Numbered from the stretch's first letter, positions 1-6,213 are shown. The stretch: 6,912 nucleotides of DNA from Gammaproteobacteria bacterium (GCA_029861795.1 JAOTYS010000251.1:1-6912); one strand, 5' to 3'. Numbers and translations are program-made. Notes: a model not told the origin generated them from the letters alone.

Positions 1-1
1 A

Positions 2-1294
2 CTCGCGGGTATCTATCTGGAAAGACTTGGTTTTGGCGTGGCTATTTATGAATGCCGGCCCGACATGCGCAAAGTCGAGCTCCCGGCGGGCCGTTCCATT
101 AACCTCGCCCTGGCAAATCGGGGCATCAATGCACTCAGTAAAGCTGGCTTGATGGAACAGGTGAACAAGCACCTTATTCCCATGCATGGTCGTATGATCC
201 ATGATGAAGGCGGCAACGTGCAAATGCAGCCCTATGGGAATAGACCCGACGAGGTTATCTACTCGGTCTCCCGTAGCGAGTTGAACAAGATCATGATGGA
301 CACTGCGGAAGCCGCTGGGGTCACGATCAATTTCAATCAACGTTGTCAAACTATCGATTTCAAGAACAAGAGGATGGTCTTCTTCGACGAAACCACTAGT
401 GAAACCCACGAAGAATCTTATGAGATCACTGTCGGCGCAGATGGTGGGGGCTCCGCCATGCGCGGGGCAATTGTTGAATTTACACGCGGACACGTGACCG
501 AAGACATTCTGAGTCACGGTTATAAGGAGTTGATTGTACCGCCGGGTCCAAACGGCGAATTCATGATGGAGAGAAACGTTTTGCACATATGGCCTCGCGG
601 CGGTTATATGCTCATCGCACTGCCTAATTCCGATGGCAGCTTCACTGTCACGCTGTTTCTGCCCAATGAGGGCAAAGAAAGTTTTGCCAGTTTGCAAAGT
701 AAAGAGAACGTCGAGATGTTTTTCAAAAAACGCTTCGGCGATGTCTTGCCTTTGCTAACTAACCTAGCAGATAATTTTATTGAAAACCCGACTGGTATGC
801 TGGGCACGATCCGTTGCTTACCCTGGCACTACAACGGTGATGCTGTGCTCATTGGGGACGCCGCCCATGCAATTGTGCCTTTCCATGGTCAAGGCATGAA
901 CGCAGGATTTGAAGATTGTGTGACCTTAAATCAGTACATCGAGCGTTACGGTACCGACTGGAGCAGAGTATTCGCCGAGTTTGAAAACGATCGCAAACCA
1001 AACGCCGAGGCCATTGCTGATATGGCGCTGGAAAACTACATCGAAATGCGAGATTCGGTTCGAGATCCAAGTTTTTTGCTCAAGAAAGAACTGGCCTGGA
1101 AGCTCGAAGAGCTCTACCCTAGTGCTTTTATCCCCCGGTACTCGATGGTCATGTTCCATCTCGTTCCGTACGCGCAAGCATATCGCCGCGGCATGATCCA
1201 GGCGGAGATATTGGATGAGCTCACGCGATCGGCAACGTCTATAGAGGATGTAGACTTTGATCGGGCCAGAGGACTCATCAAAGAACGATTGTAG
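2..1294 (+). CDS. kmo: Kynurenine 3-monooxygenase, 5' end outside window
   Basis: This is a flavoprotein monooxygenase that hydroxylates L-kynurenine to 3-hydroxykynurenine using NADPH and O2, a step of the kynurenine pathway. The frame is open from base 2, giving 430 visible residues. The start codon and the GxGxxG FAD-binding loop lie to the left; about 15-20 residues are missing compared with family proteins of roughly 450. Numbering from the codon at base 2, visible features are the GRSINLALANRG block near residue 30, an Arg in HGRMIH (about 64) and a Tyr in QPYG (about 78) at positions that contact substrate in known KMOs, the GADG segment near 147, and the second FAD motif GDAAHAIVPFHGQGMNAGFED (about 285-305). 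The NYIEMR block (about 345-350) and the Tyr in FIPRYSMV (about 380) match further substrate-pocket residues. No C-terminal membrane anchor is present, as expected for a bacterial soluble form. The TDO-like gene follows 131 bases downstream. Family assignment is very secure. Confidence 0.96.
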   Translation, partial: LAGIYLERLGFGVAIYECRPDMRKVELPAGRSINLALANRGINALSKAGLMEQVNKHLIPMHGRMIHDEGGNVQMQPYGNRPDEVIYSVSRSELNKIMMDTAEAAGVTINFNQRCQTIDFKNKRMVFFDETTSETHEESYEITVGADGGGSAMRGAIVEFTRGHVTEDILSHGYKELIVPPGPNGEFMMERNVLHIWPRGGYMLIALPNSDGSFTVTLFLPNEGKESFASLQSKENVEMFFKKRFGDVLPLLTNLADNFIENPTGMLGTIRCLPWHYNGDAVLIGDAAHAIVPFHGQGMNAGFEDCVTLNQYIERYGTDWSRVFAEFENDRKPNAEAIADMALENYIEMRDSVRDPSFLLKKELAWKLEELYPSAFIPRYSMVMFHLVPYAQAYRRGMIQAEILDELTRSATSIEDVDFDRARGLIKERL

Positions 1295-1425
1295 ACGCAT
1301 CGTCCTTGGCGCCTCGGGCTAACCGGGTGCTAACATCGATTGCCCTAGAAAGATTGTAGGTGTCGATGCGATGTGGGGCGTGCGCCTAAACTCAGTCGAT
1401 CAGTACGCCAACGCGAGGAAAAGCA
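1295..1425 (+). other. kmo-TDO intergenic region with short repeats
   Basis: This 131-base gap holds no gene. AGAAAGATTGTAG at 1347-1359 nearly duplicates the last 13 bases of kmo (AGAACGATTGTAG, 1282-1294, one mismatch). CGCATCG (1296-1302) is the inverse of CGATGCG (1364-1370). The right end carries the TDO ribosome-binding site (GAGGA, 1415-1419). No run of T that would suggest an intrinsic terminator was seen, so the two genes could share a transcript. Confidence 0.5.
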
Positions 1426-2727
1426 ATGTCATCAGATCATAAGAAAACGATCTCTTATGAAACATACATCGAGCCAGATGCATTACCGCGTGTTCAGCCA
1501 AGAACAAGAAGCGAGCAACCGCTCGATAATGACCCCGATGAGTCATTCTTCATCCGCACTCATCAAGCGTTCGAAATCTGGTTCGCGCAAATTCTTACGG
1601 AGCTCGAATACGCTCGACTGCTGCTTTCGCAACCACCACCAAACTATGTGCCCGAATCTGATGTTCCGCGCATCGAGCATCATGTGAGACGCGCTGCCGC
1701 GATATTCGAACTGATCCGCCAGCATTTGCCTTTGCTCGAAACACTCAGCACCACGAGTTTCTATAATTTCAGGAAGTATTTGTTTGGAGCAAGTGGAACT
1801 CAGTCCCACAGGTTTCGCGAGGTGGAATGGCTAATGGGCCTGCTTGACAACGGACTTCTAAGATACACGGAACAGAAGCTCGATCTCGAGCACAAGCTTT
1901 CGCCGGAGTCCAAGAAGCCAAAGGATAAGGTGTCCAAGAAGCGGTTCGGCAAAAGATCGGCGACGAGCTATTTGAGCCAAAGCGAAAGGGAATATGATTC
2001 GCTGATGCAATATCAGGATCAATGGAATAAAAAATGGAGTAACGATCTTCAAGATTTTGGTCCACGGGATTTCGAAGGGATGACAGCGACCCGCAAAGCG
2101 CTGCGACAACGAATGTTGGACATTCAAGACAATGGAACTTTGCGTGGCCGGGCAATCCAGTGGCTTGGAAGAACTGCATTTCCAGCGAAGCGAAGCGGAC
2201 GGCCACACTCGAAATACAGCGAGCTTTTCGCGGAACAATTTCAGGATGCTTACATGGTCGCGTACGCCAACGACTTGCATGGTCTGGGTCGCTTAGAACA
2301 AATGAAGTCAATCGAAATAAAGCGATTGGAGCGGGATGCGGCCAGGAGGGCTAGATTCTTTTTAAACGAACCACATCGGCGCGCTATTGTTTTCCTTCTT
2401 CAATTTTCGAATCAGCCTCTTTTGGCTTGGCCGGCTTCCCTGGTAGAGGCGTTACTCGAACTGGACGAAGCGTTCGCGAATTGGCGGGACCGGCATATTG
2501 CAATGGTATCTCGCGTGCTTGGCGGTGGAAGAATTTCCACCCTCGGGGCTGAAGGCTCCGGGCTGCCATACCTTAGAGGAACACTAGGCAAAAGGGTGTT
2601 TCCGGAAATATGGGATGCACGATCGTATATGCTCAGTCGTGACGAAGCTAAAGACATTTATGGTGCTGAGCGGTTGAGATATTACGGCTTTCTCCGGGAG
2701 AAAACCTCTCCGAGCCAAGAGGATTGA
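1426..2727 (+). CDS. Divergent, enlarged tryptophan 2,3-dioxygenase (TDO)
   Basis: Best read as a heme-dependent TDO, which opens the indole ring of L-tryptophan with O2 to give N-formylkynurenine. The N-terminal ISYETYI (9-15) resembles the TDO opening. FFIRTHQAFEIWFAQI (41-56) is the signature helix, with His46 at the distal substrate-base position and Phe42 four residues before it. NFRKYLFGASGTQSHRF (114-130) matches the FRxYLxPxSGxQSxxFR block, with Arg116 as the carboxylate-binding arginine and Ser123 seven residues on. Near the C-terminus, WRDRHIAMVSRVLG (353-366) supplies the proximal heme ligand His357, followed by YLRGTL and FPEIWDARSYM. At 433 residues it is much longer than typical bacterial TDOs (about 280-300). 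Most of the excess is a lysine- and arginine-rich stretch at about 150-305. The usual GTGGSSG loop is replaced by ISTLGAEGSG (370-379). The ATG is preceded by GAGGA at 1415-1419, a good ribosome site. Its position after kmo supports a kynurenine-pathway role. Altered substrate range is possible. Confidence 0.85.
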   Translation: MSSDHKKTISYETYIEPDALPRVQPRTRSEQPLDNDPDESFFIRTHQAFEIWFAQILTELEYARLLLSQPPPNYVPESDVPRIEHHVRRAAAIFELIRQHLPLLETLSTTSFYNFRKYLFGASGTQSHRFREVEWLMGLLDNGLLRYTEQKLDLEHKLSPESKKPKDKVSKKRFGKRSATSYLSQSEREYDSLMQYQDQWNKKWSNDLQDFGPRDFEGMTATRKALRQRMLDIQDNGTLRGRAIQWLGRTAFPAKRSGRPHSKYSELFAEQFQDAYMVAYANDLHGLGRLEQMKSIEIKRLERDAARRARFFLNEPHRRAIVFLLQFSNQPLLAWPASLVEALLELDEAFANWRDRHIAMVSRVLGGGRISTLGAEGSGLPYLRGTLGKRVFPEIWDARSYMLSRDEAKDIYGAERLRYYGFLREKTSPSQED

Positions 2728-2754
2728 TCCAAGGCTTACTTCGATCATTCATCT

Positions 2755-2791
2755 TCCCGGCTGGGCCCCAGTCCTGATCCATAAGCCGGGA
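2755..2791. repeat. Inverted repeat (stem-loop) after the TDO gene
   Basis: TCCCGGCT at 2755-2762 pairs perfectly with AGCCGGGA at 2784-2791 across a 21-base loop that contains the palindrome GGGCCC. It lies 27 bases after the TDO stop in a 196-base gap before the transporter gene. No T-run follows on either strand, so it is not a textbook intrinsic terminator. It could stabilise the 3' end of the message or be a protein-binding site. The rest of the gap (2728-2923) holds nothing else I can name. Confidence 0.5.
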
Positions 2792-2923
2792 TCAAAAATT
2801 GCCAGCATGTCGCAAAACCTATCTCGTTACTGTGAATCGTCGGTTTTGTCATGAGGCACTGGAAATCATCCGTATCCCAGTAGTGATACCTAACAAACAT
2901 TAACGTGAGGTCCACGGTAAAGG

Positions 2924-4108
2924 GTGAATAGCCAGAGAACTCATTGGGGTATCGTGATCTTGACCGTTTTCGTTGGCGTGATTGCCGCTATGCAGGTTGG
3001 CAAAGCGCCGCCGGCGATCCCTGCCATCCGTGCTGATCTGTTAATTACACTGGTCGTCGCGGGGTGGGTGATGTCGTTGTTTAACGCCACCAGCGCCGTG
3101 CTTGGAGTGACCGCTGGTATCGCTGGTGACCGCGTTGGTCACCGAAGCATGATACTTGGTGGTCTAGCTTGCTTGTTCGTTGGTTGCACTATGGGCGGGG
3201 TCTCAACCGGTGCATTGGGTCTATTGTTAGGCCGTCTCGTCGAAGGTATCGGTTTTGTTGCGGTTGTGGTTGCGGCGCCCTCTTTGATCGCTGAGGTCAC
3301 CGGCTCATCGGATAATAGGTTAGCGCTTTCAGCGTGGAGTACTTATATGCCCGCTGGTATTGCCTTGATGATGCTAATAACGCCACCGTTGCTTGCGACT
3401 TTAGGTTGGCGAGGACTATGGCTCGTAAACAGTGGGTTGATCGTTGTTTTCGCCATTGTGTTCGCGATGGGAACACGGAGGGTTGGCAGTTTGTCTACCC
3501 AACACAGAAGGTTTGCTGACGTCAGAATAGCTCTGTCTCGCCAGGGCACTTGGTTGTTAGCGGCTTGCTTTGCCACTTATGCGCTGCAGTTTTTCGGGTT
3601 GATGTCCTGGTTACCCACTTTCTTAGTTGAAAAGTTGACATACAGCAGCGGGCAGGCCGCCATCATCACCGCGTTCGTTGTCGCCTTGAATATAGTAGGA
3701 AATCTGTTGGCTGGGCGTTTGTTACAACGAGGGGTGCCGCGCTGGTGCCTTCTTGCTTTTGCAAGTGGAACCCTCGGGGTGCTCGCATTGGGAGTGTTTG
3801 CGGTCAATGTGCCTAATCTTTTGCAACTCGCAATGGCTGCAGCCTTTTCGATCGTCGGAGGATTGATTCCCTCATCGCTATTGGCCGCGGTTCTCGAGCA
3901 CTCACCTTCGCCAGCACAAGTCGGAACTACAAATGGAATCCTTGTCCAAGGATCAAACATCGGGTCTTTTCTAAGCCCCCCTGCGTTTGCATTTCTGGTG
4001 ACGCACTATGGGGGGTGGAGTCAAGCGAGTTGGTTACTGCTAATCGCAAGTTGTGTCGGTGTTGGGCTTGCCATCAGACTGCATCGCGTGGAGCTATTAT
4101 CTTCGTAG
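2924..4108 (+). CDS. Major facilitator superfamily transporter
   Basis: This is a 394-residue inner-membrane secondary transporter, normal length for a 12-helix MFS protein. Hydrophobic helices start at about residue 9 and continue to about 385, with a polar central loop near 184-206 dividing the two six-helix halves. MFS motif A is visible after helix 2 as GIAGDRVGHR (65-74), with a degenerate counterpart GNLLAGRLLQRG (259-270) in the second half. RLVEGIGF (104-111) fits the conserved arginine region of helix 4. The general look recalls CynX/NimT-like transporters, but the substrate cannot be read from sequence. GTG at 2924 is the only reasonable start: a stop codon lies in frame at 2918, and it gives a short cytoplasmic N-terminus before helix 1. 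The ribosome site is weak (GTGAGG at 2905-2910 is rather far away). The gene lies 196 bases after the TDO-like gene, so it may move a tryptophan-derived compound or may be unrelated. Confidence 0.93.
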   Translation: MNSQRTHWGIVILTVFVGVIAAMQVGKAPPAIPAIRADLLITLVVAGWVMSLFNATSAVLGVTAGIAGDRVGHRSMILGGLACLFVGCTMGGVSTGALGLLLGRLVEGIGFVAVVVAAPSLIAEVTGSSDNRLALSAWSTYMPAGIALMMLITPPLLATLGWRGLWLVNSGLIVVFAIVFAMGTRRVGSLSTQHRRFADVRIALSRQGTWLLAACFATYALQFFGLMSWLPTFLVEKLTYSSGQAAIITAFVVALNIVGNLLAGRLLQRGVPRWCLLAFASGTLGVLALGVFAVNVPNLLQLAMAAAFSIVGGLIPSSLLAAVLEHSPSPAQVGTTNGILVQGSNIGSFLSPPAFAFLVTHYGGWSQASWLLLIASCVGVGLAIRLHRVELLSS

Positions 4109-4198
4109 ACCACGGTCATATGGTCCTCGCTGATCCATGCGGTTTAGGTCACCATTGGACATAACGAGTGTTTTGCGTCAGAAAGTGTGTTTAAAAAC

Positions 4199-4248
4199 CG
4201 ACAGAGGTCACAGTGTCGTCGTAAATCAGACAGATCGATTTGTCGGAT
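4199..4248. promoter_or_regulatory. Possible operator: two GACA/TGTC dyads
   Basis: CGACA (4199-4203) and TGTCG (4214-4218) form one dyad. ATCAGACA (4225-4232) and TGTCGGAT (4241-4248) form a second, longer one, matching at seven of eight arm positions around an ATCGAT core. Repeated half-sites of the same type side by side are typical of binding sites for dimeric regulators. The half-sites are short, so chance is a real alternative. Confidence 0.25.
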
Positions 4249-4261
4249 AGGCCAAACGGTC

Positions 4262-4290
4262 TTGTAAGATTGGTAGCCAGATTCTACGCT
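4262..4290 (+). promoter_or_regulatory. Weak sigma70-like promoter candidate for the lipoprotein gene
   Basis: TTGTAA (4262-4267, four of six consensus bases) is followed after 17 bases by TACGCT (4285-4290), which keeps the TA....T core of the -10 box. Transcription would begin about 65 bases before the lipoprotein ATG. The match is poor and is offered only because spacing and position fit. Confidence 0.2.
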
Positions 4291-4309
4291 AACAATTAGA
4301 CCGCCGAGT

Positions 4310-4345
4310 CCTTTTGGTGACATCTAAGGTGCCTTTCGGCGACAT
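4310..4345 (+). repeat. Tandem 14-base direct repeat, 22-base spacing
   Basis: CCTTTTGGTGACAT (4310-4323) and CCTTTCGGCGACAT (4332-4345) agree at 12 of 14 positions and start 22 bases apart, about two helical turns. Both lie just before the ribosome site of the lipoprotein gene. If transcribed, they would be in its 5' leader. If transcription starts further right, they could be a tandem regulator site on one DNA face. Confidence 0.5.
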
Positions 4346-4362
4346 AACTCGGAGATGACTAC

Positions 4363-4833
4363 ATGCGCAGTTTAAAACTCATAACGACTTCTTCATGTTT
4401 AGTAATTCTTTTGGCCGGGTGTGCGGTGAATCCTGAAACCGGACGGGTTGGTGCCGATCCTAAAGTTTTTAATAAGGATTCCCTTGGATCCCTTGGTGGT
4501 GGCTTACTAGGCGCCGTAATATGCAATCAGCTGTTTGAAGGTCATGGCAGTCGTCCCGGTTGGACCGCCGCATGCGGCATTGGTGGGTATTTTTTGAGTA
4601 AATCATTTCTGACGAGGTCCAGTGCCGCATTTGAAAAAAATCGTGTGGGGGAGACATCGAGCTGGGTTGATCCAGACGGTCAGGCTGTCAGCGTCACACC
4701 AACTCGTACCTATTACCAAGATTCAGGGCCATGTAGGGAATATCGCACAACAGTGGAGATCGATGGTCGCACCGAAGTCGCTACGGGAAACGCGTGTCGA
4801 CAGGTGGATGGGACCTGGCGTATCCAGAGCTAA
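4363..4833 (+). CDS. Small glycine-zipper lipoprotein, 17-kDa surface-antigen-like
   Basis: This 156-residue exported lipoprotein is of the type often named 17-kDa surface antigen or surface antigen domain protein. The signal peptide has a basic start (MRSLK), a hydrophobic core, and the lipobox LAGC at 17-20, so Cys20 should be lipidated. The residue after it is Ala rather than Asp, which favours sorting to the outer membrane if enterobacterial rules apply. A glycine-rich hydrophobic segment, SLGGGLLGAVICNQL (43-57), and a second at about 67-79 form a glycine-zipper hairpin. The C-terminal domain has SSWVDPDG (99-106), SVTPTRTYY, CREYRTTVEIDGRTEVATG and ACRQVDGTWR (144-153), the conserved end of this family, with paired cysteines 124 and 145. 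ATG at 4363 has GGAG eight bases upstream. A long untranslated tail with a terminator follows. The precise role is unknown; members are envelope structural or assembly proteins. It seems transcribed alone. Confidence 0.88.
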   Translation: MRSLKLITTSSCLVILLAGCAVNPETGRVGADPKVFNKDSLGSLGGGLLGAVICNQLFEGHGSRPGWTAACGIGGYFLSKSFLTRSSAAFEKNRVGETSSWVDPDGQAVSVTPTRTYYQDSGPCREYRTTVEIDGRTEVATGNACRQVDGTWRIQS

Positions 4834-4954
4834 CGGAGAGGCAACAAAAACAGGACGAATTGTGCGAGTGTCGGAATTGCCTACCGTGCCAGCGATCACT
4901 GTAACGGTACTGTTTCCCTGGTATTTGATAGTTCTCGGCAGTAATATTGCGCCT

Positions 4955-4969
4955 ACAGCCTGTGGCTGT
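4955..4969. repeat. Hairpin in the lipoprotein 3' untranslated region
   Basis: ACAGCC (4955-4960) and GGCTGT (4964-4969) form a perfect six-base stem with a TGT loop. Copies of the self-complementary AATATT lie on both sides (4943-4948 and 4972-4977) and could lengthen the stem through an internal loop. No T-run follows, so it is not an intrinsic terminator. It may stabilise RNA or be a binding site. Confidence 0.4.
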
Positions 4970-5020
4970 CGAATATTCCGGCCTTCTTTGAAGTAAGCTT
5001 ACGCAACACCCGATTTAGCG

Positions 5021-5048
5021 GAACCCCGCCGTGGCGGGGTTTCTGTTT
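5021..5048 (+). terminator. Rho-independent terminator
   Basis: AACCCCGCC (5022-5030) pairs with GGCGGGGTT (5033-5041) around a very short loop, giving a strong GC stem followed by the T-rich tail TTTCTGTTT (5040-5048). It points along the + strand and would end the lipoprotein transcript 188 bases after its stop codon, separating it from srkA. The other side has no T-rich tail, so it should act in one direction only. Confidence 0.88.
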
Positions 5049-5177
5049 AGGTTGCCTTCGAAAGGTTTATCACTAGCCCGACTAAATCTCCCCATCTTCT
5101 CAATGCGGGGAGCAAGAGAGCGTCATGGCGACATGTTTCGCGATTGAATGGTTGACTCCAATTGATTTACTGCGTCC

Positions 5178-5204
5178 ATGACTAAAGTCGAATCAACTCC
5201 TTGA
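5178..5204 (+). CDS. Eight-codon mini-ORF overlapping the srkA start (speculative)
   Basis: An ATG at 5178 opens a reading frame encoding MTKVESTP and stops with TGA at 5202-5204, overlapping the TTG start of srkA in the shared bases TTGA. The overlap type is common where translation of a downstream gene is coupled to the upstream one. There is no evident Shine-Dalgarno sequence before this ATG. It could equally be chance. A frameshifted original start is less likely, because the TTG already gives the family's normal N-terminus. Confidence 0.2.
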   Translation: MTKVESTP

Positions 5205-6187
5205 CTGACGCAACCTACTCTTATCAGACGCTTAGCCCGGAGGAAATTCTGGATGCGGTGGAAAGTCAGGGATTCTTGTGCGATGGACGATTGCTGGCAC
5301 TCAATAGTTATGAGAACCGGGTCTATCAGGTGGGTGTTGAGGACGACCAACCCATCATAGCGAAGTTTTATCGGCCGCACCGTTGGGGAGACGCCACCAT
5401 CCAAGAGGAGCACGATTTCGCCTGGGAGTTGACCGACACCGAGATCCCCCTAATAGCGCCGCTGAAGAATGCGAACGGCGAGACCTTATACAAACACCAT
5501 TTATTTCGTTTCGCTTTGTTTCCGCGGAGCGGCGGTCGTGCCCCGGAGTTGGATGATCCCAAACATTTGGAGCAAATAGGGACGTTTCTCGGTCGCATCC
5601 ATATCGTGGGACAAAGCAAAACGTTTCAACATCGTCCCACACTGACTATCGAGTCGGTTGGAGAAGAGTCTTACCGATTTCTGCTCGACCAGGGCTTTAT
5701 CCCCGACGAACTTACTACCGCTTATCGCTCCTTGGCTGAAGACTTGATCCAACGCGTTCGTTGGTGTTATGAGCGGGCAGGTAATGTGCGTGTAATTCGA
5801 CTACACGGCGACTGTCATCCGAGCAATATTCTGTGGACCGACGACGGTCCGCACATCGTGGACCTTGACGATGCGCGTATGGGACCCGCGATACAAGACC
5901 TTTGGATGTTTATCTCAGGCGATCGCAGCTATCAAACATGGTGCCTTAACAAACTATTGGAAGGTTACACTCAGTTCTGTGACTTTGACCCTTGCGAACT
6001 ACACTTGATCGAAGCGCTACGCACTTTGCGTATGTTGTATTACCACGCCTGGCTTGCCAGACGTTGGGACGACCCCGCATTCCCGAGGGCGTTCCCATGG
6101 TTTAACAGTCAACGCTGTTGGGAACAGCACATCTTGGATCTGCGTGAACAAGCGGCGCTTATGGATGAACCGCCATTACAGTTGTAA
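5201..6187 (+). CDS. srkA: Stress response kinase SrkA (YihE/RdoA family)
   Basis: This is a cytoplasmic serine/threonine kinase of the aminoglycoside-phosphotransferase/choline-kinase fold. In E. coli, SrkA (YihE) counters stress-induced death, linked to envelope stress and the MazEF toxin pathway. The protein is 328 residues, the same length as E. coli SrkA. LNSYENRVYQV (34-44) carries Ser36, a site noted in the E. coli protein. AKFYRP (54-59) has the presumed ATP-binding Lys55. The catalytic loop LHGDCHPSNILW (201-212) has Asp204 and Asn209, and VDLDDAR (220-226) has the metal-binding Asp221. The end, EPPLQL, also matches E. coli. The TTG start is chosen because it gives an N-terminus aligning residue for residue with the E. 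coli one, and an in-frame stop lies at 5183. No ribosome site is evident. E. coli has dsbA downstream; here a DMT transporter follows after 59 bases. Confidence 0.95.
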   Translation: MTDATYSYQTLSPEEILDAVESQGFLCDGRLLALNSYENRVYQVGVEDDQPIIAKFYRPHRWGDATIQEEHDFAWELTDTEIPLIAPLKNANGETLYKHHLFRFALFPRSGGRAPELDDPKHLEQIGTFLGRIHIVGQSKTFQHRPTLTIESVGEESYRFLLDQGFIPDELTTAYRSLAEDLIQRVRWCYERAGNVRVIRLHGDCHPSNILWTDDGPHIVDLDDARMGPAIQDLWMFISGDRSYQTWCLNKLLEGYTQFCDFDPCELHLIEALRTLRMLYYHAWLARRWDDPAFPRAFPWFNSQRCWEQHILDLREQAALMDEPPLQL

Positions 6188-6213
6188 AAAATGCGGCCAT
6201 TAAAGAACGGCAC

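Larger units (their letters stand above)
4109..4362 (+). promoter_or_regulatory. Upstream region of the lipoprotein gene
   Basis: This 254-base gap has no coding sequence but carries several signals. They are two neighbouring GACA/TGTC dyads at 4199-4248, a weak sigma70-like promoter candidate at 4262-4290, a tandem 14-base repeat at 4310-4345, and a ribosome site GGAG at 4351-4354, eight bases before the ATG. A short inverted repeat, GACCA/TGGTC (4108-4112 and 4121-4125), sits at the transporter stop codon but lacks a T-run. This arrangement suggests the lipoprotein gene has its own control. Confidence 0.4.
4834..5200 (+). other. Intergenic region between lipoprotein and srkA genes
   Basis: This 367-base stretch has no convincing gene. 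The first half would be the 3' untranslated region of the lipoprotein message and contains a perfect hairpin at 4955-4969. An intrinsic terminator sits at 5021-5048. Beyond it, CTCCCC (5088-5093) and GGGGAG (5107-5112) form a six-base stem with a 13-base loop, function unknown. TTGACT at 5152-5157 resembles a -35 box, but I find no good -10 at the right distance. An eight-codon mini-ORF (5178-5204) ends the region. Confidence 0.6.

Noticed and set aside
38..40. GTG at 38 as the start of kmo
   Set aside because: The frame is open back to base 2 and the residues there (LAGIYLERLGFGVAIYE) continue the FAD-binding fold, so the true start lies left of the window.
926..1300. Antisense frame of 124 codons within kmo
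   Set aside because: It is a shadow of a strongly conserved kmo segment and shows no recognisable protein features.
1373..1687. Second + strand frame over the start of the TDO gene
   Set aside because: It is out of frame with the motif-bearing protein, serine/arginine-rich and without family features.
1769..2311. Antisense frame of 180 codons within the TDO gene
   Set aside because: It lies opposite a gene supported by heme-enzyme motifs, and its translation has no domain, membrane or signal pattern.
3577..3960. Antisense frame of 127 codons within the MFS gene
   Set aside because: It is opposite conserved transmembrane segments and has no recognisable content.
4108..4125. GACCA/TGGTC hairpin as terminator of the MFS gene
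   Set aside because: The stem is only five bases and no T-run follows.
4622..4996. + strand frame of 124 codons running past the lipoprotein stop
   Set aside because: More than half overlaps the lipoprotein in another frame, there is no ribosome site, and the tail after 4833 has no family features; chance is the simplest explanation.
5178..5180. ATG 5178 as the true srkA start with a frameshift
   Set aside because: The TTG at 5201 already gives an N-terminus equal in length to E. coli SrkA, so no extra residues are missing.
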